Origin: Porphyra umbilicalis
Taxonomy: Eukaryota; Rhodophyta; Bangiophyceae; Bangiales; Bangiaceae
NCBI GenBank assembly: GCA_002049455.2
Contig: KV919302.1
Location: forward strand, 1 to 26,429
Length of the DNA stretch: 26,429 bases
Direction: 5' to 3'
In this document: positions 16,285 to 24,746 of the stretch, piece by piece
Numbering within the stretch: position 1 is the first letter of the stretch
Layout of the letters: each line of letters starts with the position of its first letter
Notes under the pieces: generated by a model
Seen by the model: only the letters and a program-made list of their open reading frames with translations
The model's database searches: none
Told to the model about the DNA's origin: nothing
Position numbers and translations under genes: made by a program

Positions 16285-17339
16285 ATGCGCAAGAGGCGGA
16301 CCACGGCGGGCGGCAGCGGCGGCGGCGTCAGCGGCGGCAGCAGCGGCGGTAGCACCGGCAACAACGACGGCAGCGGCAGCAGCAGCGATGCGTCGCCCGA
16401 AAATCTCAAGCCCTGCGTGCAGGAGGCCGTTGAAGAGGCCAGGGAGGCCATCTCCGCCTCTGCGTCATACCTGCGTGTAGTGGCAGACGCTGCGGTGGCA
16501 GCCGCCGCGGTGGACGCCCGACCAAGGGCCACCGTGGCGTCCGTTGCAGCCGCAGAGCAGCTAGCTGCAGATGCAGCTCGCCAAGTGCATGGCGTCCGCG
16601 TCGACGTCGTGCCAGTCGCGCAGGCACAGTTGGACGAGGCGTGGTCTCGCGTTCACAAGGCGGGCGTCTACCTGATTGTTGACGACGCCGGGGTCTACGT
16701 CGGAATGGTCTGCCGGTCGGCATCATCGGTGCAGGCGGCCGTTGACATGCGCGACGCCCAACACCGAGAAGCCACCGAACGGGGGGGGGGGTTGACGGTC
16801 TGTATTGCGCGGACGCAACGCGCTTCACAAACGTTGTCGTCTTTGCGTACGACTGCGTCAAGGGAGAGGCGGCCACCAATGCCGTGACCTCGGCGGTGGA
16901 GGATCTCCTCTACTCTACGTTTTCCAGTAGCACACGATGGCGTGTGTACAACGCGGTGCGGCCGGCGATGCGGGCTTGCGCTCGGTACGGTCGTGATGAC
17001 TTCCGCTGGCAGACCCTGATACAAGGACTGGGTCAGTTCTTGCAAAAGAACGGGAACCTCGCTGTTCCGAACAGTTCCCATTACGCCCCTTACGGCAAAG
17101 GGGCGGCATTTGGGCGACAGGTGAGCAGGATGAGACGTCAGGAGGACGAGCTGCGTGCTGCACACCCTGAGCGCCATGCGCTGCTCCCGGCGATGGGCTT
17201 CGATTGGCGCACGAGTCGCGAAGCCTATAGTGCGCGCATTCGACACACCAAGCAGGCCGGGTTGGTGGGCAACCTTCTCGTCTTCCTGAGACGCAACAAT
17301 CGGCTACCACGCAGGCACGAGGATGCTACAAAATCATAG
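16285..17339 (+). CDS. GIY-YIG-like nuclease domain followed by a helicase-associated (HA) domain; frame broken at a G-run
   Basis: Counting from ATG 16285, a Gly/Ser linker leads to an Ala-rich helical region (SPENLKPCVQEAVEEAREA) and then AGVYLIVDDAGVYVGMV. The GVY is at residue 127 and the YVG at 138, followed by MRDAQHRE, with the Arg and His expected of GIY-YIG folds. At eleven G (16781-16791) the frame changes. With one more G or two fewer it continues VDGLYCADATRFTNVVVFAY, then AVEDLLYS (possible catalytic Glu) and WRVYNAVRP. Next, about 17000-17210 reads FRWQTLIQGLGQFLQKNGN, VPNSSH, AFGRQVSRMRRQ and LPAMGFDWR, the pattern of HA domains. The stop is TAG at 17337-17339. GIY-YIG spacing is slightly short (8 residues between motifs), so that call is moderate; the HA call is firmer. 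A true start may lie upstream, at 15442, via further poly-C and G-run shifts. Confidence 0.6.
16781..16791 (+). other. Frame-breaking G11 run in the GIY-YIG/HA gene
   Basis: Protein-like sequence continues only if the frame shifts at this run. The unshifted frame becomes Arg/Ser/Thr-rich and stops at 16887. A length of 9 or 12 would restore one continuous reading frame to the TAG at 17337. Confidence 0.65.
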
Positions 17340-17511
17340 TTAAGACAATCCGTAGCATTTAGGGTGACTGAACAATAGTTTATTCGTGGTCCAGAGGGCG
17401 CATGACAAATACGTAGTTCTAATACTTTCTTGGTTCTTTGGCGATGCTGTCATCGCCGCTGTCAGGGTGGGTGAAACGTCTCGCATATCGGGCCGTGTGG
17501 CCATATTGTTC

Positions 17512-17592
17512 GTATATCGGTAAATTTGTTCGGTAAGGGTCTCGGTACCCCGATCAATAGTCGGTATCGTCCATTTTCTCAATGGTCGGTAC
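17512..17592. repeat. Cluster of CGGTA motifs
   Basis: The pentamer CGGTA occurs five times in about 80 bases (in contexts ATCGGTAAA, TTCGGTAAG, CTCGGTACC, GTCGGTATC, GTCGGTACA). It recurs more sparsely near 18207 and 18263. Spacing is irregular (12-24 bases), unlike a simple tandem repeat, so it may be a set of binding sites. Confidence 0.5.
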
Positions 17593-19067
17593 AGGTCTGT
17601 AATGTAATAATATTCGTATTTAATCCTGGGAGAGCTCGACCGACGCCACATACCGGGCGAGGCACTCACCGGTCCCATTAGTCGCCAACCAGATAGACCA
17701 GCAAAACAGCCACGATGCAATATTGATCGCACAAGACACCCGCGTCTAGTATGCAGGCCATCCTGCTTCAGTCCAGCTCGCCTCCTCTGCCCAAGCAAGC
17801 GTGTCCTCTGCCCTTTCAAAAGATGCCTGGGTATCCCCAAGAGGTAGTGTTGCGGCTGCGGAACTTCCGCGCCTCCAAGTTTCCTTTGCGTCATAATGTT
17901 GGTAGCAGAGTGGTCTAGCGGTATGTTGTCGATGTATGTGCCTTGATGTGTGGGGAATGTATGGCGCGCTGTGGTACGCAGGAGTATTATTGGTGGGGAG
18001 GCGAAGGGATGGATCCGAGCTTGCCCAGGTCAGACACAGTCGAGGCCGTGGTGCTACTTGGGTGGAGTGGAGAGGCGGGAGGTTGGTATGGTCGGGGTCA
18101 TGCGGTGGTCCTTGCACTGTGTGGATGAGGGTGCGGACGCGAGTGTGGCCCTAACCACATATGCCACAAAATCGGAAATTTTATGATACGTGAGACTACC
18201 GAGATATCGGTACAAAATCGATAAATGAGTATTCCGGTTGGGAAAGAGCATTCATCGCAATGTTCGGTAAATGCCAACCTTAGTGGCCACGCCCTGACGG
18301 TCCAGAAACACAGAGCGACGGGACAGCTACGCATCGCGCGTCTGAGATGAGAACGTCCGCAAGATGCCATTGGCAACACGCCAGGTCTGACGTCATACTG
18401 TCATGTGAACTTTCACCCACCTCATTGAGCCTGATACTGTGCATTCTATTCCGCATAATTTGCAACGACTTCGGCAAATGAAGTATTATACCTTTGCGAC
18501 ATTAGGAATGTAACCTCCGCATCCTCATCTAAGAAAGACAGACGTTTCCAACTAAACTCCTAACGCATCAGCCGATGAAAGACGGTATGAAAAAAACAGA
18601 AGACAACAGTGACCAACTCCGTAAGAGAGGCTCACAAATAAGAGCGCTACTGATCCATGTTCTCCACAACCCAGCTTAGTACCAGTCGCCAAAAATTGGA
18701 ACGTGATCGGCCGGTAGGAAGAGCATGAGCGGAAAAGTTGCGAGCCCACTCACTGGCAGAGAGCTCCTGTGCAATTGTGCCAAAGATTTTCTCCATTTGC
18801 AGGCTCCAGTGAGGTGCCCAGAGCCCCTATTTCGAATTGTGAAATAATTCGCCGGATAGTGAAGTGGCCCCCATCCTTCTCTCTCGGTCGAATTCAAATG
18901 CTGAATAACGCTACGTGCATGAAACATGGGCCACTATACACACCCGCACGTTGAAAAATAAGTTGCCTTTTCCAGTGCACGTTGCGGGAGTACTTGACCA
19001 AAACCGTCCCGGGCGGGCTTTTTTGCTTCCTACGTTGTCCGGCGACGTCCCCAGTTTGTCTCTTGAC

Positions 19068-19075
19068 TATAAAAA
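19068..19075 (+). promoter_or_regulatory. TATA-like box without an assigned gene
   Basis: GACTATAAAAACAAG is a good TATA consensus on the + strand, at the end of the AT-richer stretch. Donor-like sequences follow (AAAAAG|GTACGTGAG near 19171; TCGC|GTAAGTTTT near 19244, just after an ATG at 19229). A short first exon of an unrecognised spliced + gene is possible. Confidence 0.3.
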
Positions 19076-19530
19076 CAAGCGCACAGGTCCGCCCGACCAT
19101 CGTACGAGTTTTCTCGAGGTGGCGACGTCTTCATCGTCCGTACGGTCCGCGGGAGTAGATCGTGGTTAAAAAGGTACGTGAGGGCAGGTGCGGTGTTTGC
19201 GGGGTCGTGAGGGCGGGTTGACGGTGGCGGATGTGGGCACGCTCGCGTAAGTTTTTGGGACTTGCCGAAAAGGTGGCTTCAGAGGCCTGAGAGAGCGCTT
19301 TCCTTTCAAATGTTCGAATGGGGGTTGAGTGGTCGCGGATCGTGGCTGCTCGAGCGGTTGCGGCCGTTCCCGATGCCCGTGGTCGACTGGATCGGGGAGG
19401 TGGCGGCCCCAGACGGAGCATGGGCGTTGCGGGGTGTAGGGGCTGGAGGAAGAACTGCGTGTCTTTTGTGGGTGCGTTGATGATGGGGAGCCGGTCGGGG
19501 TGTGAGGGTGCTCGGTGGTGGGGGGTGGGG

Positions 19531-19990
19531 GCGATGTGGGACGGGAGGCGGCGGGGATGGCGACGTGTTGGGCGCTGCGCCGGTGACGCCGCCACACCCT
19601 CTGAGCGAGACGGCGACGGCGGGCGGCGGGGGCCAGGCACCGGCGGCGGTGTGGGGGCGCTGTGGTTGTGGTCGACGTGGACCGCATGTCATCGGTCGTG
19701 AAACGCGGAGAGGGGGGAGTGAGGGCGAGTGTGGCCGGGGGCGGCGACGACGGAGACGTGTCGGCCGCCGCGGCGGCGACGCCATACCCGCCGAGCGAGG
19801 CGGCGGCGGCCGGGGCGGCGGGTCAAGTGGAGACTACCAGCTCCGCACGTCATCCGCCATGCAAGGCGGCGCTGGAGGTAAGGGGGGGGAGTGCGGCCAG
19901 GGGCGGCGGCGGCGGCGACGTGTCGGCCGCCGCGCTGGTGACGCCGTCACCCGCCGAGCGAGGCGGCGGCGGCCGAGGCGGCGAGACGAC
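19531..19990 (+). repeat. Three degenerate copies of a GGCGACGTGTCGGCC-containing unit
   Basis: Near 19545-19635, 19738-19822 and 19899-19983 the sequence repeats the order GGCGG...GACGTGT(C/T)GG, a GCCG/GCTGCG stretch, GTGACGCC or GCGACGCC, CCGAGCGAGGCGG. In one + frame the last two read GDVSAAA, then TP and PPSEAAAAG or PAERGGGG. Frame is not kept across all three copies, so coding status is unclear. Confidence 0.55.
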
Positions 19991-20199
19991 CAGCTTGTGG
20001 TGGGCCATGCCGCCCGTCAATTCTTTTCGCGGCCGCCCAGCCGCGCGCCTTGTACCACGCGCGGTACACCCGCGTGTGGTGGGTGGGGGCGGCGGCCACC
20101 GCCCCTGCAGGCGTTGCCGCCGCACCTGCCGCCGACGCGGCGGTGGTTGGTGGACGACCACGCGTGGGACGCGCGCCCGCATGCAGGGGCGACCGGCGG

Positions 20200-20234
20200 C
20201 CGCGGCGGTGGCGGCGGCGGCGGCGGCGGCGGCG

Positions 20235-20272
<38 letters not shown>
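20200..20272 (+). repeat. GGC trinucleotide tract
   Basis: More than twenty near-perfect GGC units, with one GAC interruption near 20234. It could encode poly-Gly, poly-Ala or poly-Arg on the + strand or poly-Pro on the minus strand. No surrounding gene fixes the frame. Confidence 0.85.
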
Positions 20273-20910
20273 TGTGGCCCCCGCAGTGGCGGCGCGTGGG
20301 CGTCGTCCGTCTGCCGCCACGCGCAGCTGCCGCAGTCGGATGCGCGACCGCCGCTGACGTAGGGGCTACTCGGCCACCCCCGCGGCGGCAGCGGCGTCGC
20401 TGCCGCCGCCGCCCGTCGCGTGGCGGCCGTCGGAGCGGTCACGCAGGATCGCCGCGGCGGCGCCCAGCCGGCGGGCGTCCCCTCCACCGCCCGCCGTGGG
20501 GCACCTTTGGATCATGCACGGCAGCGGCGGCGCTGGCTTTGGCCTCCCCCCTCAATGGCGTGGGGTCCCGCCGGGATTGGGGCACGTCCGACCCTGCCCC
20601 TCGCCGCTGCTGGTCCTCGCCCCCACCAGCGGGTGCCCCCCGTCGACGCTGCGCGTTTGCGCGTGTGGGGGTGGCCTGTGGCGGCCGCCCCGATGGTCGC
20701 CGGTGCCGCAGCGTCGGCTCCCTCCGCCGCCCCTCGTGGCAGCAGCGGCGGGTACGCGGCGGCCGGCCCGTCAGCCGATGGGGCAGGGGCCCCGGTCGGG
20801 CGCACCCCGAGCCGCCCCCCAAACCGAGGCGCGCAGCGTGTGAGCGCCGGCGCCGCGATAGCGGCGCGTCGCCGCCGCCGCGCACGCGCGGACGCGCCGC
20901 CGACGGCGGC

Positions 20911-21126
20911 TCAGTCGGGGCGCGGTGGCGCGGCGGGCGTCGGCGCCGAGCGCCACGTCGCTGCGGGGGATGCGAGGCTTACTGCTTGCACCACGTGAGT
21001 GGGAACGAGTGAAGACGGGAGGGGGGGGGAGTCGACACCCGCCGCGGTCGCCCCGCTGGTCCGCCGTCCCACGAACGTGGTCACCGCGGCGGAAATGGCG
21101 TCAGGGTGATTGTACGGGGCTCCCAT
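20911..21126 (-). CDS. Candidate small ORF with ideal Kozak start, not recognised
   Basis: The minus strand has GCCACCATGGGAG at 21126, the best start context in this part of the window, opening 71 codons to TGA. The product begins MGAPYNHPDAISAAVTTFVG and continues Arg/Thr/Ala/Ser/Pro-rich, with balanced residues for the first 45 or so. No domain is recognised. The later part reads CAGTAAGCC and then CCCGCAG, suggesting that splicing could change the C-terminus. It may be the first exon of a longer minus-strand gene running into the low-complexity region. Confidence 0.35.
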   Translation of the reverse strand: MGAPYNHPDAISAAVTTFVGRRTSGATAAGVDSPPLPSSLVPTHVVQAVSLASPAATWRSAPTPAAPPRPD

Positions 21127-21363
21127 GGTGGCCGCCCTTTGGTGTGGGTGAGAATGGGGTGAAAAAAATACATGGAGGCTCTGTTGGCGTGGCGAGACAG
21201 TGGCGAGGTGTAAATAGGTAGCCTTGTGTCTGAGCGGCGTTGCCCACTTGTCAGAGCACATCCTCAAGAGATGCTCGTGACTCTCTGGTCTATCTTTTGT
21301 CGTGTGAAAATGGTTTTGTCATTTCGCAAGTCCAGGGTGTTTTCGCGAACGCGCTTTCAGTCG
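21127..21363. other. Spacer before the duplicated aprataxin copy
   Basis: About 240 bases of balanced composition, with an A-run (GAAAAAAATAC) near 21160-21170. It would serve as upstream DNA for the minus-strand candidate ORF. It is unrelated to the sequence preceding copy 1 of the duplication, so it marks the left breakpoint. Confidence 0.4.
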
Positions 21364-22371
21364 GTATGAGTGTAGACAGCACCCCGAAACATCCCGCAAG
21401 TTCGAGCATATATGCGAAACAACTCGAGTGATACCTCTTTGGATGAAATACTCTGCTTGTGGCGCATCGGCTTCCTGTCGCCGTGGGGCAACCCGCGAGC
21501 GCCATCCTCGGCTCCCCCGCCGCCGCTCCCCCCCTCGTCATGGCGCTCCCCTCTCCCGTGCCTCCCACCCCCCCCGCCCTCGCCCCATTCCCTCCCTACA
21601 ACTCCCCCGCCGACACTCCCGGCGCCGGTGGCAAGGCGCCCCTCACCGCTCGCTCCGGGGCGCCCCTGTCGGCCGTTGCCGGCGGCTGGGCGCGGGCGCT
21701 CGGCCACGCCGTCCGCACCGCCGGCGGCACCACCGCCGACGCGGTGCACCCCCGTCACGTCTACTGGACCGGCACCCTCCCGTCCGTCTTAGATGGTGGC
21801 GGCGGCGCCGCCGCCGCCGCCGCCGACGGCGACGCCGAGCCGCTCGTCGTGCTCTACGACGGGTACCAAAAGGCGCGGCGGCACCTGCTCCTCCTGCCGG
21901 CGCGGCCGGACGTGGCGCCCGCCGTCGACCGCCTCACTTCTTCCGACCGATCGGCCGCGGCGGCGCTGGTGCGGCTGGGGGGGGTGATTGCCGCCGCGCT
22001 GGCCGCCGACGCGGGCGGCGGCGGCGGCGGCGGCGCGCCCCCCCCCCGCCTCGGCTTCCACGCGCTGCCGTCAATGTCGCCCTTGCACCTGCACCTCGTG
22101 TCAGACGACTTGGCGGGGAGCGGCATGACGAGTAAGCGGCACTACCAGTCGTTTTCGTTGGCTTTTTTTTTTTGTGCCGCCGGCGGCGGTGCTCGCCGCC
22201 TTGGACGCGGGGGGCGAGTTTGCTGTGGATGCCGACGCGGCGGCGGCGGCGCTGCGGGCGCCGCTGGTGTGCCACGGGTGTGGGGCGCCCGCCCGCCACA
22301 TGCCACACCTCCGTGTACACTTGCGCGCCTGCGCGGCGGGGCGGCGGGGCCCAGGTCAGGTCGCCGCCCGC
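21364..22371 (+). repeat. Segmental duplication, copy 2
   Basis: Matches 7948-8956 at near identity in the same orientation, 13.4 kb away. The left edge is sharp at GTATGAGTGTAGAC. At the right edge, similarity fades just after AGGTCGCCGCCCGCC, where copy 1 continues into the linker of the long aprataxin frame. Confidence 0.95.
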
Positions 22372-22409
22372 CCGGTGGCCGTGGACGCGGTGGTGCGGGG
22401 CGCCCCGTG
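21540..22409 (+). pseudogene. Truncated second aprataxin-like copy (HIT plus finger, no PG-binding-like domain)
   Basis: The frame from ATG 21540 repeats copy 1, including SMSPLHLHL and the same T11 run (22163-22173) that breaks the frame before the CHGC finger. It differs at YQKAR (copy 1 has the family-typical YPKAR) and at a few other residues. After the finger the second frame reads AARPVAVDAVVRGAP and stops in TGA at 22407-22409, so the linker and the C-terminal domain are missing. It may be a decayed duplicate. If the T-run is misread, it could encode a compact aprataxin of about 290 residues, close to the size of fungal single-domain forms. High identity to copy 1 suggests recent origin or gene conversion. 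Confidence 0.7.
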
Positions 22410-23144
22410 AGGCAGGGGCGGCGGCGGGCGTGCCGGCGGTGGTGGGGAGGGGGGGGGGGAGGCGACGCAGCAGTCACGGTGACCGCTGGCAGACTGAGCG
22501 CGCGGCAGCCGTCCACGCCGCCGGGGCGGCGCCGATAGCGCGGGCAGGCGGCCCCCTCCGCGTCGGCGGTGGCCACCCGTCCGCGCCACTGGCCACCGAG
22601 CGCTTCCACTGCGGTGGCAGTTTGTGGATACACGGCCGGCGGCCGCCGCCGCCGTAGAGCAGTGCCGACGACACACCTTACCCCGCCGTCGCCGGGGAGT
22701 GTGGGTGGTCGCCGGCGGTTGCCGCCTCCGTTTGCGTGACTGGGTCGGCTGCTGATGCTCGCCACCGCCGCTGCGGGCGCGGTCCTCCCTGTTACCATTG
22801 CGGTGGGGGTGCCCGCGGATGGGGCGGGCGATGCGGTCGCGCGCAACTGAAGCGCTGCGTATCTCTTGCCGGTGACGGGCGGGGGAGCGGAACTCTGCGC
22901 CCCCCAATGCGGCCTCGACGCCAACGCGGCGGCGACGGGCGAGTGGATGTCACCCCTGCCCCCACCGTCGTGGGCAGAAAGGACCGTGGCTCGTCCCAGC
23001 AGTGTGCGACGGCTCCTCGGCGCCGTCGACGGCGGCTGCCGCACCCGCTTTGGTAACGGCCGGCAGCATGGGCGGGGGCAAGGCGGAGGTGGCGCGGGTG
23101 GCCGACGTGCCACTCGTGCCGTTTGCCCCAGAAAGTGCATTCTC
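22410..23144. other. No defined gene; patches of protein-like sequence in shifting frames
   Basis: Several short stretches look coding in different + frames (GAVDGGCRTRFGNGR near 23020-23065; GGGKAEVARVADVPLVPF near 23071-23125). They could be upstream exons, or frame-shifted parts, of the secreted protein that follows. A long minus frame (22142-23245) is open but Arg/Pro/Ala-rich and overlaps the aprataxin copy, so it is probably fortuitous. Confidence 0.35.
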
Positions 23145-23760
23145 ATGGTGGCGGCGCCTCTGCCCCCCCCCCCCCCCGCCACCGCCGCCCCGCTCTTCGC
23201 GACGTTTCTAGCCCTGGTTGTGCTACCCACGGCTGGAGACCCCACCGTCTCCCCCGTGCCCCCACTCTTCTTGTGCGTACGTCACTCGCTTTGGCAACAC
23301 CCCCCTGGTCCGTGTCAGCCCCGACGGCTGCCCCGCCGTCGAGCCGCCCTTCGGGGGGGCCCTCTCCGTCTGCTTTAACGGCAGCTTCTCGTGGATGGAC
23401 GTCAGATGCTCGCCGGCGGGACACTGGGGAAGGGGGGCGGGTATCCACCCGGGCGCGGCTGCCGCGTTGGCGTCGCCGCCGCCGGCGGGGGATGCGGAAG
23501 TCTCGCCCGCCCTGATGCCACGCCGTACCATCGCTGCAGCCTCTGGCGTCGGTGGGGGGGGATTGCGACGAGCCGTCGTTGGACACTGAGGATTCTCGCG
23601 GGGGAGTCGTCGGGCCCCGGTGGCCAAGCTGGAGCTTGACGCTGGACGCCACTGACGTCGACGTCCCTTACAGTGGGAGGCGCGTCGTGATAGGCACGGC
23701 GTTGACCGGGATAATGGGGTCGCTGGCAGCGGAAACAATGCACAAGAAAAGTCATTATTG
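23145..23760 (+). CDS. Frame-broken hypothetical secreted, cysteine-containing protein
   Basis: Not recognised. ATG 23145 (CTCATGGTG) opens a signal-peptide-like segment: MVAAPL, a Pro run, then AAPLFATFLALVVLPTAG. Soon after, near C-runs at 23250-23262, the protein-like frame changes to CAYVTRFGNTPLVRVSPDGC and then FGGALSVCFNGSFSWMDVRC, with regularly spaced Cys, Asn and aromatic residues. At eight G (23553-23560) it changes again to DCDEPSLDTEDSRG, WPSWSLTLDATDVDVPYSG and VVIGTALTGIMG. Each switch sits at a homopolymer, as in the better-known genes here, so one continuous extracellular protein is likely. Its end is unclear; the last frame remains open to 24040, well past where it stops looking protein-like (about 23760). 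RFGN also occurs upstream at 23048, hinting at a repeated domain. Confidence 0.4.
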
Positions 23761-23906
23761 TTCCAAGAACGATTGCGTCACCAGTCAACAATGTCAAAGA
23801 GACACAACTGAGCACTATTCGCGGCGTGCCTTTCCCCCGACCACCCACCAAACCAGCTTGCCATGTTCATCCCCTACTTGCCTCAGACGGCCTCCTCCAC
23901 CAGGCC

Positions 23907-24698
23907 TCACATCCGCCCTCCCCACAGCTCGTGGTGGCGCGCCAGCGCCTTGGCGCGCGCCCCGTCGGGCGCAGCGTCAAGCGCCACCACCCGCTCGATA
24001 CCGACTCCACACCCGTCAGCCGGCCACACGCGCGACTTAAACGTGTGGCCGTAGACCATGGCCATTGCCATACAATCGGCCCTCGTCGTCTCCGTGCTCG
24101 GCCAGTCGATGGCGGCGGGGAGGGGCGGCAGCAGCTCGAAGGCGTCCAGGGCAAGCGCCGGCACCATAGCCCAGTCGTACATGACGCCCGTGGGGGAGCG
24201 GGGCTGGCCGCATGGAGCCCGGGGGCGCTTCGGAGAGCCACGAGGGGTCGACATGACGTCATCGTTTTCGACCTTGTTGGCGACGTTTCCGACCTTGTCG
24301 GCGACGTTGACGGCCTCGTCGGCGACGTCGACGGCCTCGTCGGCGACGTCGACGGCCTCGTCGGCGACGTCGACGGCCTCGTCGGCGACGTCGACGACCT
24401 TGTCCGCGACGTTGTGGACCTTGCCCGCGGCGGCGATCTGGTCGAGGTTGCAAGCCGTCACAGCCGCCTCACGCTTCTCGTTGTCCTTATCATCGGCAGC
24501 AGCGTCAATAATGAAGGTGGCGAGAGCGACCACCGCGGCCTCGATCTGGGCAGCCGCCACCTTGCGGGCAATGCGGACCCAGTGGGCAGCCAGCCGCACG
24601 ACCACCATGACCACGGCGGCGACGGCAGCGGCAGCGAAGTCGAACCAACTCGGCAGGGTAACGTAGATGACGGTGAAGACAATGGTGACCACGTCCAT
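23907..24698 (-). CDS. Hypothetical membrane-anchored protein with seven-residue repeats
   Basis: Single open frame of 263 residues from ATG 24698 to TGA at 23907. Residues 3-40 hold two hydrophobic stretches (VVTIVFTVIYVTL and FAAAAVAAVVMVVV). A helical charged region follows (QIEAAVVALATFIIDAAADD). Residues 95-143 are seven tandem heptads of the VDVADEA type (end units HNVADKV and GNVANKV), suited to a long amphipathic or coiled-coil helix. After a basic Pro-rich hinge (STPRGSPKRPRAP), a C-terminal ~90-residue region looks globular (MYDWAMVPALALDAFELLPP, DWPSTETTRADCMAMAMVYG, HHELWGG). No family is recognised. The repeats recall LEA or apolipoprotein-type helices, which suggests membrane or stress association; that is inference. 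The frame contains no long homopolymer and is intact. Confidence 0.7.
   Translation of the reverse strand: MDVVTIVFTVIYVTLPSWFDFAAAAVAAVVMVVVRLAAHWVRIARKVAAAQIEAAVVALATFIIDAAADDKDNEKREAAVTACNLDQIAAAGKVHNVADKVVDVADEAVDVADEAVDVADEAVDVADEAVNVADKVGNVANKVENDDVMSTPRGSPKRPRAPCGQPRSPTGVMYDWAMVPALALDAFELLPPLPAAIDWPSTETTRADCMAMAMVYGHTFKSRVWPADGCGVGIERVVALDAAPDGARAKALARHHELWGGRM
24270..24416 (-). repeat. Seven 21-bp tandem repeats encoding VADEAVD-type heptads
   Basis: Four central units are identical at DNA level (GACGGCCTCGTCGGCGACGTC on the + strand) and the outer units are diverged. This is the pattern of expansion from the middle. The 21-base period preserves frame and helical register. Confidence 0.92.
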
Positions 24699-24738
24699 TG
24701 TGGGGATGGGTAGTGGGAAGGTTGGCACAAAGAGCGTG

Positions 24739-24746
24739 GATATAAA
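24739..24746. promoter_or_regulatory. TATA-like motif upstream of the heptad-repeat gene
   Basis: GGATATAAAAGAG lies about 40-50 bases upstream of the minus-strand ATG at 24698. Its best consensus orientation is the + strand, so it may instead serve an unrecognised + transcript. Read on the minus strand it is CTTTTATATCC. Confidence 0.3.

Larger units (their letters stand above)
17340..19160. other. AT-richer stretch with no recognised gene
   Basis: About 1.8 kb with visibly lower GC than the rest of the window and almost free of long G or C homopolymers. Open frames are short on both strands, and none shows a domain. It begins immediately after the GIY-YIG/HA stop codon. It might be a decayed transposon or recently acquired DNA, or a less GC-biased intergenic island. 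No terminal inverted repeats or target duplications could be found by eye. Confidence 0.6.
19161..20910. other. Low-complexity GC-rich region, no gene assigned
   Basis: All six frames are partly open. The + frames are Gly/Ala/Arg-rich and the minus frames Pro/Ala-rich. No frame stays protein-like for long. It contains three degenerate copies of a ~100-bp unit and a pure GGC run, listed separately. If a gene exists here it is probably spliced or frame-broken, and I cannot define it. Confidence 0.4.

Noticed and set aside
16285..17339. Penelope-like retroelement (GIY-YIG plus reverse transcriptase)
   Set aside because: No reverse-transcriptase motifs are visible before or after the GIY-YIG-like segment; it is followed by an HA domain instead.
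17899..17935. tRNA-like A box (GTGGTCTAGCGGTATG)
   Set aside because: It resembles the D-arm of some tRNAs, but no anticodon stem, no GGTTCGA-type T-loop and no acceptor pairing follow within 60 bases.
22142..23245. Long minus-strand ORF of 367 codons
   Set aside because: It overlaps the duplicated aprataxin 3' end antisense, and the matching antisense frame is also open in copy 1, showing that it is a shadow of GC-rich coding sequence.
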